16,055 nt of DNA from CAZWHE01 sp964633825 (lineage in GTDB: Bacteria > Planctomycetota > B15-G4 > CAYZWU01): NCBI GenBank assembly GCA_964633825.1, contig CAZWHE010000093.1:1-16055 (forward strand). The letters are read 5' to 3'. Shown here one piece after another: positions 1 through 8,056 of the stretch. The translations under genes were made by a program, and so were the position numbers. The notes beneath the pieces are model-generated. The model made no database searches and was not told where the DNA came from. It saw only the letters and a program-made list of their open reading frames with translations. Position 1 is the stretch's first letter. Each line of letters opens with the position of its first letter.

Positions 1-1140
1 CCCTCGAGGATGTCGAAGAGGCCGTTGTTGGTGAGCAAATCTGAGCCGGTCATGTAGAAATATTCGCTGTAGGTGCTGCCCGATGAGTCGAGGCGTATCG
101 TTCCATCGTTGGTGAAAGGCGCCTGTGCGGTGAGGTAAGCGTGGCTATAAGAACCGTTTCCCTGGAGATGGATCGCCTGACCGCCCAGGACATCACCGGT
201 CATGGTGTTGCCCGATCCCTCGAAAAGCACATCCAACGGTGACGTGAACGAGGCTCCAATGGTCAGGGCGCAGGTCACAAGCTCCAGGAGCCCGGTGACC
301 GTGCCGCCATTCAGGTTCATGGGGCCGTTGGACAGGAAGAAGGAGTCGGTTACGCTGAGTGATCCGGCGTCCATGTTCATCGTGCCATAGGGCATGTAGT
401 AGGAGCCATTGACGGCGAGCGTTCCGGCGTCCTGGTTGAAGGTCATGTAGTTGGCGAAGGTGAGAGTCTTGCCGGCGGCGATGTCCATGTCGGCGTTGTT
501 GGTGATCGGCCCAGTATATAGGGTCGTGTTCTCGTCGATGTTGACGGTGCCGTTGTTCTCGAGACTCCCGGTGAAATGCCGGATTCCGCCGCTCCCCTCG
601 AGGAGATCGAGGAGGCCGTTGTTGGTGAGCACATCTGAGCCGGTCATGTAGAAATATTCGTTGTAGGTGCTGGCCGACGAGTCGAGGCGGATCGTTCCAC
701 CGTTGGCAAAAGGGGCCTGGGCGGTGAGATAGGCGTGGCTGTAAGAGCCGTTTCCCTGGAGATGGACTGTCTGGCCGCCCAAGACATCACCGGTCATGGT
801 GTTACCCGATCCCTCGAGAAGTACCTCCACCGGCGTTGTGAACGAGTTTCCCAGGATCAGGGCGCAGGTCGCTAACTCCGGGATTCCGGTGACAGTACCG
901 CCATTCAGGTTCAAGGTGCCGTTGGGCAGATAGAAGGCGCCGTTGATGGCGAGCGTTCCGGCGTCCTGGTTGAAGGTCATGTAGTTAGTGAAGGTGAGCT
1001 GGTTTCCCGTGGTGATTGTGAAGGAGCCGTTGTTGGTGAACGGACCGGTGTAGAAATAGGTATTGGTATCCATGAGCACGTTCGCGCCGCTCTGATTGTC
1101 GAGCGAACCATAGAAATACCGGCTTCCACCCGCGCCCGGC
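1..1140. repeat. Internal tandem duplication in the surface-protein gene
   Basis: The block around 43-66 recurs exactly at 637-660, a period of 594 bp (198 codons). Similarity between copies stays high from about 20 to 400 versus 614 to 950. The 32 bp at 421-452 recur at 955-986, an offset of only 534 bp. The copy nearer the left edge therefore carries 60 bp (20 codons) that the other lacks, or the other lost them. The difference is in frame. Similarity fades beyond about 600 and 1140. The copies are close at DNA level, which suggests recent duplication or gene conversion. Confidence 0.85.
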
Positions 1141-1808
1141 TGTATTTCGAAGTCGCCGGCATTGGTGAGAAGCCCGCCTCCGCTCATTGTCAAACTGCTA
1201 TTGTATCCCCCGTCGATCGATGTGAGATAAAGCCTGTCATTGTTGGTCATGGGATTGGCGATGGTGAGGTAAGAGTGACTGCCGCTCGAGCTACCGAGAA
1301 CCTGGAGCAGTCCGTTGTTCAGGTAGTTAGTAAGCGTCGAACTTCCCATGGCCCTGAAATCGAGACCAGCGTTGGTGGCAAGCCCCGCTCCCTGCCAGGA
1401 CGAGCCGATCCACTGGACGACCATGCCTCCGCCCGGACCGAGTGTGGACGCCCCGTTGACCGTGAAGGTCCGGCCGTTTGAATAAAACGTGGCATTACCG
1501 GCCACGAACTCGAAATTTCCAAGGGTCGCATTCATGTCCAGTGTCACGGTGTAAGGGGTCGCGCTGGAAACGCCTATAGCTGCATAATGACCCGGGTCGT
1601 TGGGAACCTGCGCCGGAGTCCACCAGGAAGCCTGGCTCCAGTTTCCCGAATTGTCGTGGTTCCAGTAATGTGTCTGGGCAAGGGCCGAGCCGGTGAATAC
1701 ACTGATAAGAGCGATCAGAATAATTGCGATTCGGCCCAGGAAATAAATCGGCCCCGAGGTTTTATCCTGCTGATGAATATTGGAACAGAGTGATGCGAGT
1801 GCCTTCAT
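1..1808 (-). CDS. Large secreted repeat-containing surface protein (3' end outside window)
   Basis: The frame is open from ATG at 1808 to the left edge, 602 codons with no stop, so the C-terminus is missing. AGGAGG lies at 1815-1820, 6 nt before the ATG. The N-terminus has a long signal peptide: a polar stretch of about 25 residues, a hydrophobic core (IAIILIALISVFTG) and a likely SALA/Q cut after residue 44. The mature protein starts with a W/N-rich segment (GNWSQASWW). It continues as a beta-rich, Asn/Thr/Gly-rich sequence with recurring phrases such as LTNNGLLDLLEG and TMTGDVLGGQ. These resemble the short repeats of filamentous-haemagglutinin or autotransporter-like passenger regions. A unit of about 198 residues is duplicated in tandem. 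No catalytic motif is visible. A surface or extracellular structural role is inferred. The anchoring domain, if any, lies beyond the window. Confidence 0.85.
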   Translation of the reverse strand, partial: MKALASLCSNIHQQDKTSGPIYFLGRIAIILIALISVFTGSALAQTHYWNHDNSGNWSQASWWTPAQVPNDPGHYAAIGVSSATPYTVTLDMNATLGNFEFVAGNATFYSNGRTFTVNGASTLGPGGGMVVQWIGSSWQGAGLATNAGLDFRAMGSSTLTNYLNNGLLQVLGSSSGSHSYLTIANPMTNNDRLYLTSIDGGYNSSLTMSGGGLLTNAGDFEIQPGAGGSRYFYGSLDNQSGANVLMDTNTYFYTGPFTNNGSFTITTGNQLTFTNYMTFNQDAGTLAINGAFYLPNGTLNLNGGTVTGIPELATCALILGNSFTTPVEVLLEGSGNTMTGDVLGGQTVHLQGNGSYSHAYLTAQAPFANGGTIRLDSSASTYNEYFYMTGSDVLTNNGLLDLLEGSGGIRHFTGSLENNGTVNIDENTTLYTGPITNNADMDIAAGKTLTFANYMTFNQDAGTLAVNGSYYMPYGTMNMDAGSLSVTDSFFLSNGPMNLNGGTVTGLLELVTCALTIGASFTSPLDVLFEGSGNTMTGDVLGGQAIHLQGNGSYSHAYLTAQAPFTNDGTIRLDSSGSTYSEYFYMTGSDLLTNNGLFDILE

Positions 1809-1863
1809 TTTAATCCTCCTGATCTTGTGAATAGGCCTGATATGGTGTTTGAGACAGCCTGTA

Positions 1864-1886
1864 TCAGTAAAAGCCCTTTTTACTGA
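1864..1886 (-). other. Hairpin in leader of the surface-protein gene
   Basis: TCAGTAAAA (1864-1872) and TTTTACTGA (1878-1886) form a perfect 9-bp stem with a 5-nt loop. It lies about 55 nt upstream of the ATG at 1808. No T-run follows it on the minus strand, so it is not a standard terminator. It could be an mRNA leader hairpin or a protein-binding site. Confidence 0.45.
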
Positions 1887-1899
1887 CATAACAGGACTA

Positions 1900-1922
1900 C
1901 TACAATGTAGCACTATTGTCAA
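1900..1922 (-). promoter_or_regulatory. Possible promoter/operator of the surface-protein gene
   Basis: On the minus strand a perfect TTGACA (1917-1922) is followed by the 11-bp palindrome CTACATTGTAG (1900-1910). No convincing -10 hexamer lies at 15-19 nt, so the promoter call is weak. The palindrome sits where an operator between -35 and -10 would be expected. Confidence 0.25.
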
Positions 1923-1934
1923 TTCAAGAAACTC

Positions 1935-1970
1935 AAAAAAACAGGGGCGGGAGATCATCTCCCGCCCCTG
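1935..1970 (-). terminator. Rho-independent terminator of the propeller gene
   Basis: CAGGGGCGGGAGA (1942-1954) and TCTCCCGCCCCTG (1958-1970) form a perfect 13-bp GC-rich stem with a 3-nt loop. On the minus strand it is followed by seven T (1935-1941). It begins about 28 nt after the TAA stop of the gene ending at 1999. Confidence 0.93.
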
Positions 1971-1998
1971 CCGGTCATGCGATTGATTGATATATATT

Positions 1999-3366
1999 TT
2001 ACTGGACCGTCGTGGCCATCACGTTCGAAGCCAGACCCATCTGGCATGCCTGGAGCCATGCCGGACCGGTATAACCTGTGGGGCAGGTGACGCTCCATAC
2101 CGTTATTCCGGAACCGTCCGACAGCTTGTTGAAACCGAGCTGCGGATTGGCGATGCCGAGGGTGATGCCGAGCTGGGGAACGTTTACGTTTCCCGTGCCG
2201 GTCGTGCTGTAGACCAGGTAGGTCATGGTCGCGGGCGTCCCGCCGGCCACGGCGAAGGTGACATCCTGCCCGCCCACGATCGGGGTGGGATTGACGAACA
2301 GGTTGTAGCCGACGACATACCCTTCTATGACAGTGATATAAGTGCTGTTGTAGTTGGTGACATAGGCTCTCAATCCGTCCTGCGACATGTTGACCTGATA
2401 TTCGCCGGAGCCGGTACCCACGTCTGCGACCACTGTTTTGGTGATTACGTCGATGATCTTGCCGTTTCCTGTGGTGAGATACCTTCCGTCCTTGCTCAGA
2501 TCAAGACCCGTGGAAAAGGAGCCGGTGTATATGGTGTCGAGCAGGTTGCCGTCGGCGTCACAAATAGCCACATTGAAAGAGTAGCTCGTGTCCACGTAAC
2601 CCACATAGACCAATCCGTCATATCCCACCGAAACGGCGGTTGTATATGCAACGATACCCGTTCCGGACACGTAGGATTTGACATTGATGACGCCTAAAGT
2701 GCCGGCATCCACAATGGTCAGATCGCCGGCGACACGATCGGAAACGTAGATTTTTGTCCCGTCGGGCGACACTCCGATTCCCGTATTCTCATTGCCGACA
2801 CTGGCGGAGCCGATGAGCAGATGAGTCGTCGTGTCGATGGCCAGCATGGTGGATGCGCTGCCGAACACTGTATAGACTCTGTCCTTCGAAGGAGAAGCCG
2901 CGGCCCTTCCCCAAACGACGCCCCCGCCCGGCGTCTGGGAAACCGTATTCGACACCACCTCGGTGTTGATATCCATGATGACAACGCGGCTCGAACCGAC
3001 GGCGTACAGATAGTCCCCCACGACGATACCTCCGGACAGCGAGCCGGGGCTGTGTGAGGAGAAGTCGATCGTCTTGACAAAGACGTTGCCCACGGCGTCG
3101 ATGACCGAGATAGTGGGGTCGTAATTCATCACATAGACGGTTGCGTTGTCGGGCGTCACCGCAGAGCCCGAACAGTATTTGCGCGAGACGTCTATGTTGA
3201 AAGACGAGTAGGAGTCAGAGCTTCCAGATAAAGACCCGCCGCCCCCTGGAGGAGCCAATGCAGGGACTTTTCCCGTGGAAACCGGGCCGCTCACCGAAGC
3301 ATGAACAACACCGGCCATTGCAAAAACGAAAACCAGAGCCACAAGACTTACGCTGAGCTTCTTCAT
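1999..3366 (-). CDS. Secreted beta-propeller protein (YVTN-like repeats) with C-terminal domain
   Basis: 455 residues, ending in TAA. The ATG at 3366 is chosen over an upstream start at 3495 because AAGGAGG (3373-3379) sits 6 nt before it. It also gives a clean signal peptide, MKKLSVSLVALVFVFAMAG, cut near VVHA/S. Residues about 45-353 contain repeats of the YVTN/40-residue propeller type, for example ATVYVMNYDPTISVIDA, IGVSPDGTKIYVSD and DGLRAYVTNYNSTYITVIEG. These pair a 'sequence seen as displayed value' strand with 'VID/IVDA' strands. The last 102 residues (354-455) form a separate Gly/Pro-rich beta domain with the pattern GGTPATM, LGIANPQLG, SDGSG, WLQACQMGLASNVM. The propeller assignment is by pattern. 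Ligand and function are unknown, and extracellular display or binding is inferred. It is divergent from the beta-helix gene at 3676 and has its own terminator. Confidence 0.88.
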   Translation of the reverse strand: MKKLSVSLVALVFVFAMAGVVHASVSGPVSTGKVPALAPPGGGGSLSGSSDSYSSFNIDVSRKYCSGSAVTPDNATVYVMNYDPTISVIDAVGNVFVKTIDFSSHSPGSLSGGIVVGDYLYAVGSSRVVIMDINTEVVSNTVSQTPGGGVVWGRAAASPSKDRVYTVFGSASTMLAIDTTTHLLIGSASVGNENTGIGVSPDGTKIYVSDRVAGDLTIVDAGTLGVINVKSYVSGTGIVAYTTAVSVGYDGLVYVGYVDTSYSFNVAICDADGNLLDTIYTGSFSTGLDLSKDGRYLTTGNGKIIDVITKTVVADVGTGSGEYQVNMSQDGLRAYVTNYNSTYITVIEGYVVGYNLFVNPTPIVGGQDVTFAVAGGTPATMTYLVYSTTGTGNVNVPQLGITLGIANPQLGFNKLSDGSGITVWSVTCPTGYTGPAWLQACQMGLASNVMATTVQ

Positions 3367-3511
3367 GTGATGCCTCCTTGGTTTGCAGAACCATGAGTGC
3401 CGAGCGACACACAGGGATCGTGCGTACAAAAAATCCAAAGGCTGTATCCCGATGGCCACTTGAGAGTCCTTCTTCTGTGGCCGGGTCGATATCATCCGGT
3501 GACAGGAGTGG

Positions 3512-3539
3512 AATATATTTTACATGAACCAAATGAAAA
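3512..3539 (-). promoter_or_regulatory. Candidate sigma70-type promoter for the propeller gene
   Basis: On the minus strand TTTTCA (3534-3539) and TATATT (3512-3517) are separated by 16 nt. They match consensus at 4/6 and 5/6. Transcription would begin near 3505, giving a leader of about 140 nt before the ATG at 3366. Confidence 0.4.
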
Positions 3540-3591
3540 ATCCAGCATCTCTCATGGAACAAACACTCGCAGAATCATATTGATCACCCCT

Positions 3592-3619
3592 GTGACATCC
3601 CTCTTTATTTTTGTATAAT
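3592..3619 (+). promoter_or_regulatory. Candidate sigma70-type promoter for the beta-helix gene
   Basis: GTGACA (3592-3597, 5/6 to TTGACA) and a perfect TATAAT (3614-3619) are separated by 16 nt. The start of transcription would be near 3626, about 50 nt before the ATG at 3676. With the minus-strand candidate at 3512-3539 this makes a divergent pair, and together they account for the 3367-3675 gap. Confidence 0.6.
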
Positions 3620-3675
3620 TTCTTATCAGAGGAAGCAACGGGATCATACACCAATATCTTGTTGAGGAGGTTGCC

Positions 3676-5169
3676 ATGCTCTGCGCCATCATTCTCGCCG
3701 CTTTTGTCCTTTTGCCCGCCGTCGGCCGGCCGGCCACGTGGTACGTGCCCGACCATTTCCCCTCGATTCAGGACGCTATTGATGCGGCGTCAAGCGGGGA
3801 CGAGATCATCGTCCGCCCGGGGACTTACATGGAGAACATCGACTTTCTCGGAAAAGCGATAACGCTCAGGAGCGATCAGGGCGCGGCCGTCACCGCCATC
3901 GACGGAGGGCACTCGGGCAGCACGGTGGTTTTTCAGAGCGGCGAAGGAGCCGGTTCCGTTCTGGACGGTTTTACGGTGACGAACGGCCTGGGCGGCGGCG
4001 GTTACCCGAATTATCGAGGAGGAGGAATCAACTGCACCAATTCGTCCTCTCCAACCATTACGAACAACATCCTGGCGGGGAACTCCTCCCCCACCGCCGG
4101 CGGTGGAATCGCCTGCACCGATTACTCCGACGCCGTCATCACGAACAACACAATCACCGGGAATTCGTCGGATGACGGCGGCGGGATTTACGGCAGCGAG
4201 TGCTTCATGACCATCGTGAACAACACCATTACCGGAAACAGCGCCGCAGGCTTCGGCGGCGGGATCTATGGTTACTATGCCGGCGCGATAGTCAGGAACA
4301 ATGTCATCAAAGACAACAGCGCTTCCTATAAAGGCGGCGGGATGGCCGTCCTCGAGGCCACGCATACTCCGTACCCCATCTGGGAAATCTGTAACAACAC
4401 GATCGCTGACAATTCGGCTGTCAATGCCGGCGGCGGGATATCGATCCAATGCTCCTTTCCTCCCCCCGGCCATAACATCACGAACAACACGATCACCGGG
4501 AACACCGCCGGTTTGGGCGGCGCGATGGCCCTCTATCTCAGCGCCTACCCGGTCGTCACAAACTCGATCCTTTGGGGCAACAGCGCACCGGAGATATACG
4601 TCGATTCCGGAGGAGGAAATCCCACCGTCTCTTTCAGCGACATCGACGGCGGCTGGCCGGGCGCGGGCAACATCGACGAAGATCCCCTCTTCGCTGAATC
4701 AGCCAACGATGATTTCCACTTGACCTGGAATTCCGCCTGCCGTGACGCCGGCGACAACTCCGTTGTCACGGAACCCTGCGACTTCGAAGGCGACCCGCGC
4801 ATCGCCGGCGGCGTTGTCGACATGGGCGCCGACGAGCTCCACACACATCTTTACCATCTCGGTGACGTCCTTCCCGGCGGAAGCATCAGCATCAGGACGG
4901 TGGGAACGCCCGCAATGCCTGTCAAGCTCGTCCTTGGCTCGGGTATTCAGGATCCTCCGCAGTCAACGCAATACGGCGACTTGCACCTGCTGCCGCCGTA
5001 CAGCCGGTTCTCGATCGGATCCATACCATCGAATGGAATACTGTTTGTCTCCGGAACGGTGCCGGCATCATGGCAAACGGGCGAGCAATACCCGTTTCAG
5101 GCTTTGGTGGGACCACTCGGAAACCCGGCTTCCGAGCTGACGAATCTGATGCCGCTCGTTGTTCAATAA
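3676..5169 (+). CDS. Secreted right-handed parallel beta-helix protein with C-terminal domain
   Basis: 497 residues, TAA stop. GAGGAGG (3664-3670) lies 5 nt before the ATG. The signal peptide is short (MLCAIILAAFVLLPAVGRPA, cut near residue 20). Residues 22-105 carry the entry segment of pectate-lyase-like helices (SIQDAIDAASSGDEIIVRPG, then ITLRS, VFQSGEG, GFTVTNG). Residues about 110-325 hold repeated PbH1-type coils of the form ITNNTITGNSA...GGGI. Then come a DPLF...CRDAGD segment and DMGADEL near 382, the usual end of this helix type. Residues about 392-497 form an extra domain ending in YPFQALVGP and LTNLMPLVV, resembling the tail of the neighbouring propeller. No lyase active-site residues can be assigned. 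This family includes many non-enzymatic surface proteins. The protein is a clear paralogue of the gene at 8111. Confidence 0.9.
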   Translation: MLCAIILAAFVLLPAVGRPATWYVPDHFPSIQDAIDAASSGDEIIVRPGTYMENIDFLGKAITLRSDQGAAVTAIDGGHSGSTVVFQSGEGAGSVLDGFTVTNGLGGGGYPNYRGGGINCTNSSSPTITNNILAGNSSPTAGGGIACTDYSDAVITNNTITGNSSDDGGGIYGSECFMTIVNNTITGNSAAGFGGGIYGYYAGAIVRNNVIKDNSASYKGGGMAVLEATHTPYPIWEICNNTIADNSAVNAGGGISIQCSFPPPGHNITNNTITGNTAGLGGAMALYLSAYPVVTNSILWGNSAPEIYVDSGGGNPTVSFSDIDGGWPGAGNIDEDPLFAESANDDFHLTWNSACRDAGDNSVVTEPCDFEGDPRIAGGVVDMGADELHTHLYHLGDVLPGGSISIRTVGTPAMPVKLVLGSGIQDPPQSTQYGDLHLLPPYSRFSIGSIPSNGILFVSGTVPASWQTGEQYPFQALVGPLGNPASELTNLMPLVVQ

Positions 5170-5202
5170 GGCTTTGGGCGGCGCTCATTCCGGGGCGAAT
5201 GA

Positions 5203-6312
5203 CTAATGCGCCTCCTTCGCCCCCTTCTTTTTGGCGGGCTCAAAGCTCTCCGGGTGGCGCGCCAGCAAGTCCAGGATCGTGTCAGGCGTGTCTTTCAGAA
5301 AGGACGTGTTCTTCCACGAGTCGTAGATCAGTTTCTTGTTGATCTCCGTCGTGTAATCCACAAAACGGGCATGAACATCCCCGGCCCCGTCCGAATCGAT
5401 ATCGAGAACGCGGCATGGGGTCTCGCAGGAAAAATCGATATCCTTCAGGTTCAGGATTTTGATCTTGGGCGATTTGCCGGTCTTAAAGTGGACGGCCGGG
5501 CCCTTCACATCGTAAACGATGCTCCACTGTGTGGATTTGCCCTGGCTGACGTCTTTCAGGATTTCGAATGCGTAATCGATCACCCCGCCGCATTCTTTTT
5601 TCCTGTATTGATCGGTCCCACGCACGGCTCTCGCAAAGCGGTCGACGGAATTCGGCGAATCGGAAGATAGGATATTATCGCCCCCGAAGCCGTCCAAGCT
5701 CTTCAAATAAGCAAGAGACCGCTCGTAGGTGCTGTTTGCGAGGGTTTTAAAGGGCAGTTCCTCCCCCTTGTGCACAACCATCTTTCCTTTCAGGAACTCG
5801 ATCACGGCTGTTTGCCCCGTTCGATCGCAGATCAGAAAATGAAGCGGAGCGCTTTCCGGCGTGATCCGGATATCGGGATCGCTCGCAATGACCTCGTCCA
5901 CGCTCATGAAGTTGTCAAGCTGATACTGAATCCATGCCAGCTCATTGAGGGCCGGCCGGTCGTCGCGTTCCGGATACTGTGTGTCCTGAAGCCACATCTG
6001 TTCGACGACCAGCCCCTTCTCGTTCAACCCCCCCATGGGAAGCTCCCGGCCATATTGATTGAAGGTGACGCTGCCGTACCTGGAGATCCAGCTTGCGGGC
6101 ACGTCCAATGGGGGGATGAGGGCCATTTTGGACAGCCCCCTCTTGTTGACGATCACTAGCCCCACACCGATGCTCCAGTCCAAATTGCGCCCGAAGACCA
6201 GGCTCTCCCCGTCGTCGAGACAGAAAGTTGTGCAGGCATCCAGAGAAGATCCGTGCACGAAGATCTGCACGAGCAAAATGACGATCAAGATGTGAAACAG
6301 CGCCCTTTTCAA
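5203..6312 (-). CDS. Exported linear-amide C-N hydrolase, choloylglycine hydrolase (Ntn) family
   Basis: 369 residues, TAG stop, TTG start (see the RBS entry). Residues 1-26 form a signal peptide (KRALFHILIVILLVQIFVH core) whose cut after SSLDA would expose Cys27. Cys27 in CTTF is the expected N-terminal nucleophile. Other residues matching the Ntn/bile-salt-hydrolase pattern are Arg42 and Asp45 (FGRNLDW), Asn97 (GGLNEKGL), Asn193 (LANSTYE) and Arg225 (VDRFAR). Family enzymes hydrolyse non-peptide C-N amide bonds such as conjugated bile salts, penicillin V and acyl-homoserine lactones. Substrate cannot be told from sequence, and bile salts are only one option. Location is periplasmic or outside the cell. 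The last 12 residues are Lys-rich. It ends 33 nt from the convergent beta-helix gene, with no clear terminator between them. Confidence 0.9.
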   Translation of the reverse strand: MKRALFHILIVILLVQIFVHGSSLDACTTFCLDDGESLVFGRNLDWSIGVGLVIVNKRGLSKMALIPPLDVPASWISRYGSVTFNQYGRELPMGGLNEKGLVVEQMWLQDTQYPERDDRPALNELAWIQYQLDNFMSVDEVIASDPDIRITPESAPLHFLICDRTGQTAVIEFLKGKMVVHKGEELPFKTLANSTYERSLAYLKSLDGFGGDNILSSDSPNSVDRFARAVRGTDQYRKKECGGVIDYAFEILKDVSQGKSTQWSIVYDVKGPAVHFKTGKSPKIKILNLKDIDFSCETPCRVLDIDSDGAGDVHARFVDYTTEINKKLIYDSWKNTSFLKDTPDTILDLLARHPESFEPAKKKGAKEAH

Positions 6313-6317
6313 TTTGA

Positions 6318-6323
6318 CCTCCC
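6318..6323 (-). promoter_or_regulatory. Ribosome binding site that fixes a TTG start
   Basis: On the minus strand GGGAGG lies 5 nt upstream of TTG at 6312-6310. No ATG or GTG in frame gives a complete signal peptide, and the next in-frame Met is well inside the hydrolase fold. The TTG start is therefore preferred. Confidence 0.8.
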
Positions 6324-6384
6324 GGTTCAGAATGGATTTTGCCTGCAGAGATAACTCTTGTCCTTGTCAACCTTCCGCTCGGCC

Positions 6385-6412
6385 AGGATACAATTATTCA
6401 ACCGAATCGCAA
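6385..6412 (-). promoter_or_regulatory. Candidate promoter for the Ntn hydrolase
   Basis: On the minus strand TTGCGA (6407-6412) and TATCCT (6385-6390) are 16 nt apart, each 4/6 to consensus. The leader would be about 70 nt. This is a weak match. Confidence 0.3.
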
Positions 6413-6567
6413 TTCTCGATTGCTCATCGCTGCCGAGAAGCTTCCCGCGGCGAAACTTTTTTCCGTTGATTAATACTGTAGAGTTCATCCTCATTTGGGG
6501 TACAATCCCGAGCCCAAGGAATTCAATGGGATTATGCATCGCAATCAAATCAAGGAGGAGAACCATC

Positions 6568-7887
6568 ATGCGCTGTGCGATCACTCTCGCCGTACTTTTT
6601 CTCTGCTCCGCCGCCGGCCTGGTTCAGGACACGACAGTGGACATCAAGTGCAACGGCCTCGACTCGGGGGTCGTAATCGATCCGGGATCGAACGCAAAAA
6701 TTACGTTCAATGTCACCGCCGGTTCGGGCGCGGGTAAAATCGTCGATATCTGGGTTATCCTCAAAACCGGCTCCGGCTATTTCAGCTATGACGGGCTCGG
6801 GCCCTATTCGGGATGGAACAAAGGCCTCAACAACGCCTACTTTACCGGTTCGCTCGCAGATATGGCGGACACGCCCCTCGACGCGCCGCCGCCGGACGGC
6901 AGTTACATCGCCTATGTCGCCGTGGATGCCTGGGCAGACGGCTTACTCACCACGACCTGCATCTATACGTCGGACAATGTGGACTTCCGCGTGGGACCGC
7001 CTGAAATAGCATTCATCCTGGCGGGCGAGTACGACATGGGCGACCATCATGACGGTATGACGAATGCACTGCCCGTTCACGCCGTTCACATCGATGCTTT
7101 CTGGATGGACATCATGGAGGTGAGCAATGAGCAGTATTGCAAGTACCTCAATTCGGCGTTCGACATGGGCCTGATCGAGGTGACCGGCGGCGTTGTGTAT
7201 AAAGTATCTGACGATGAGCCTTACTGCGATACCTACTCGCACGACAACAACAGCCGTATCCATTGGGACAGCGCCACGAAAACATTCTGGATCACCGCGG
7301 ACAAGGAGGACCACCCCATGGTGATGGTAAGCTGGTACGGCGCGGCGGCGTACGCCAACTGGCGGAGCGCGCGGGACGGCCTCGCCCAGTGCTACGACTG
7401 GGACACATGGGACTGTGACTTCGGCGCGGTAGGGTACCGCCTGCCCACCGAGGCGGAATGGGAGAAGGCGGCCCGCGGGGCTGAGTACAATCCCTACTAC
7501 AGGTATCCCTGGGGCGACGGCATCGACGGGTCGTGCGCCAACTACTTGAACTCCGGAGATCCCTATGAAATCGGCTCTCACCCCTGGACCACTCCGGTCG
7601 GATACTACGACGGCAACCAGATACCGCCGGGCGTGGACATGGCGAACGGTTACGGCCTCTATGACATGGCCGGAAACGTATGGGAATGGTGCAACGACAG
7701 GTATGACGAGAACTATTACAGCTCGAGTCCCTACGACAATCCGACCGGACCGGCGACAGGCACTCAACGTGTTCTCCGCGGCGGCTCGTGGAACTATGCT
7801 TCGTACGCTCTGTGTTGTGCAACGCGCGACAGATACGGCATCAGCGGCCGCGGCAGCTACTACGGGTTCCGCCTTGTCCGGATTTGA
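6568..7887 (+). CDS. Exported SUMF1/FGE-like (formylglycine-generating-enzyme fold) protein
   Basis: 439 residues, TGA stop. The ATG at 6568 is preferred over 6358: AAGGAGG (6552-6558) is 9 nt away and the product starts with a signal peptide (MRCAITLAVLFLCSAAGLVQ). Residues about 21-140 form a beta-rich domain without a family I recognise. From about 145 the SUMF1 pattern is complete: AGEYDMGD, VHIDAFWMDIMEVSNEQYC, MVSWYGAAAYANW, YRLPTEAEWEKAARG, YPWGD, GLYDMAGNVWEWCNDRY, RVLRGGSWN, GFRLV. After RGGSW the true FGE has two catalytic cysteines. Here the stretch reads NYASYALCCATRDRY, and the Cys pair does not fall at those positions. Sulfatase activation is therefore unlikely, and binding or another SUMF1-family role is more probable. 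GFRLVRI is a natural family end, so TGA is a true stop here. Confidence 0.92.
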   Translation: MRCAITLAVLFLCSAAGLVQDTTVDIKCNGLDSGVVIDPGSNAKITFNVTAGSGAGKIVDIWVILKTGSGYFSYDGLGPYSGWNKGLNNAYFTGSLADMADTPLDAPPPDGSYIAYVAVDAWADGLLTTTCIYTSDNVDFRVGPPEIAFILAGEYDMGDHHDGMTNALPVHAVHIDAFWMDIMEVSNEQYCKYLNSAFDMGLIEVTGGVVYKVSDDEPYCDTYSHDNNSRIHWDSATKTFWITADKEDHPMVMVSWYGAAAYANWRSARDGLAQCYDWDTWDCDFGAVGYRLPTEAEWEKAARGAEYNPYYRYPWGDGIDGSCANYLNSGDPYEIGSHPWTTPVGYYDGNQIPPGVDMANGYGLYDMAGNVWEWCNDRYDENYYSSSPYDNPTGPATGTQRVLRGGSWNYASYALCCATRDRYGISGRGSYYGFRLVRI

Positions 7888-7911
7888 TATTTAATCTTTG
7901 TTCTATTGCTT

Positions 7912-7950
7912 GCGTTCGCCGGGCCCATGACCGAGGCGAACGCGATTTTT
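7912..7950 (+). terminator. Rho-independent terminator after the SUMF1-like gene
   Basis: GCGTTCGCC (7912-7920) and GGCGAACGC (7935-7943) form a perfect 9-bp stem with a 14-nt loop. Five T (7946-7950) follow shortly after. It starts 25 nt downstream of the TGA stop. Confidence 0.8.
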
Positions 7951-8056
7951 CCAGGGGATATGAGGGAAAGACCATCAAAATCAAAAAAAAGGGGGCCTCC
8001 CTGTCCCGGCCGGAAGAAGAACCGCACTGAAGAGGATGGTGAAAAGAACGATCAAT

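Noticed and set aside
1987..2697. Plus-strand open frame of 236 codons opposite the propeller gene
   Set aside because: No ribosome site, no signal peptide and composition typical of an antisense shadow. It also runs over the end of the well-supported minus-strand gene.
3790..4473. Minus-strand open frame of 227 codons inside the beta-helix gene
   Set aside because: Antisense of periodic Gly/Asn repeats. It has no recognisable start signals or domain.
4080..4510. Regularly spaced similar DNA words (AACAACAC.ATCACCGG) that look like a repeat array
   Set aside because: They are codons of the PbH1 coils in an intact reading frame, not a CRISPR or iteron array.
7978..8010. A-run followed by a GC-rich stretch, a possible minus-strand terminator
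   Set aside because: The stem would be only about 3 bp and no minus-strand gene ends here.
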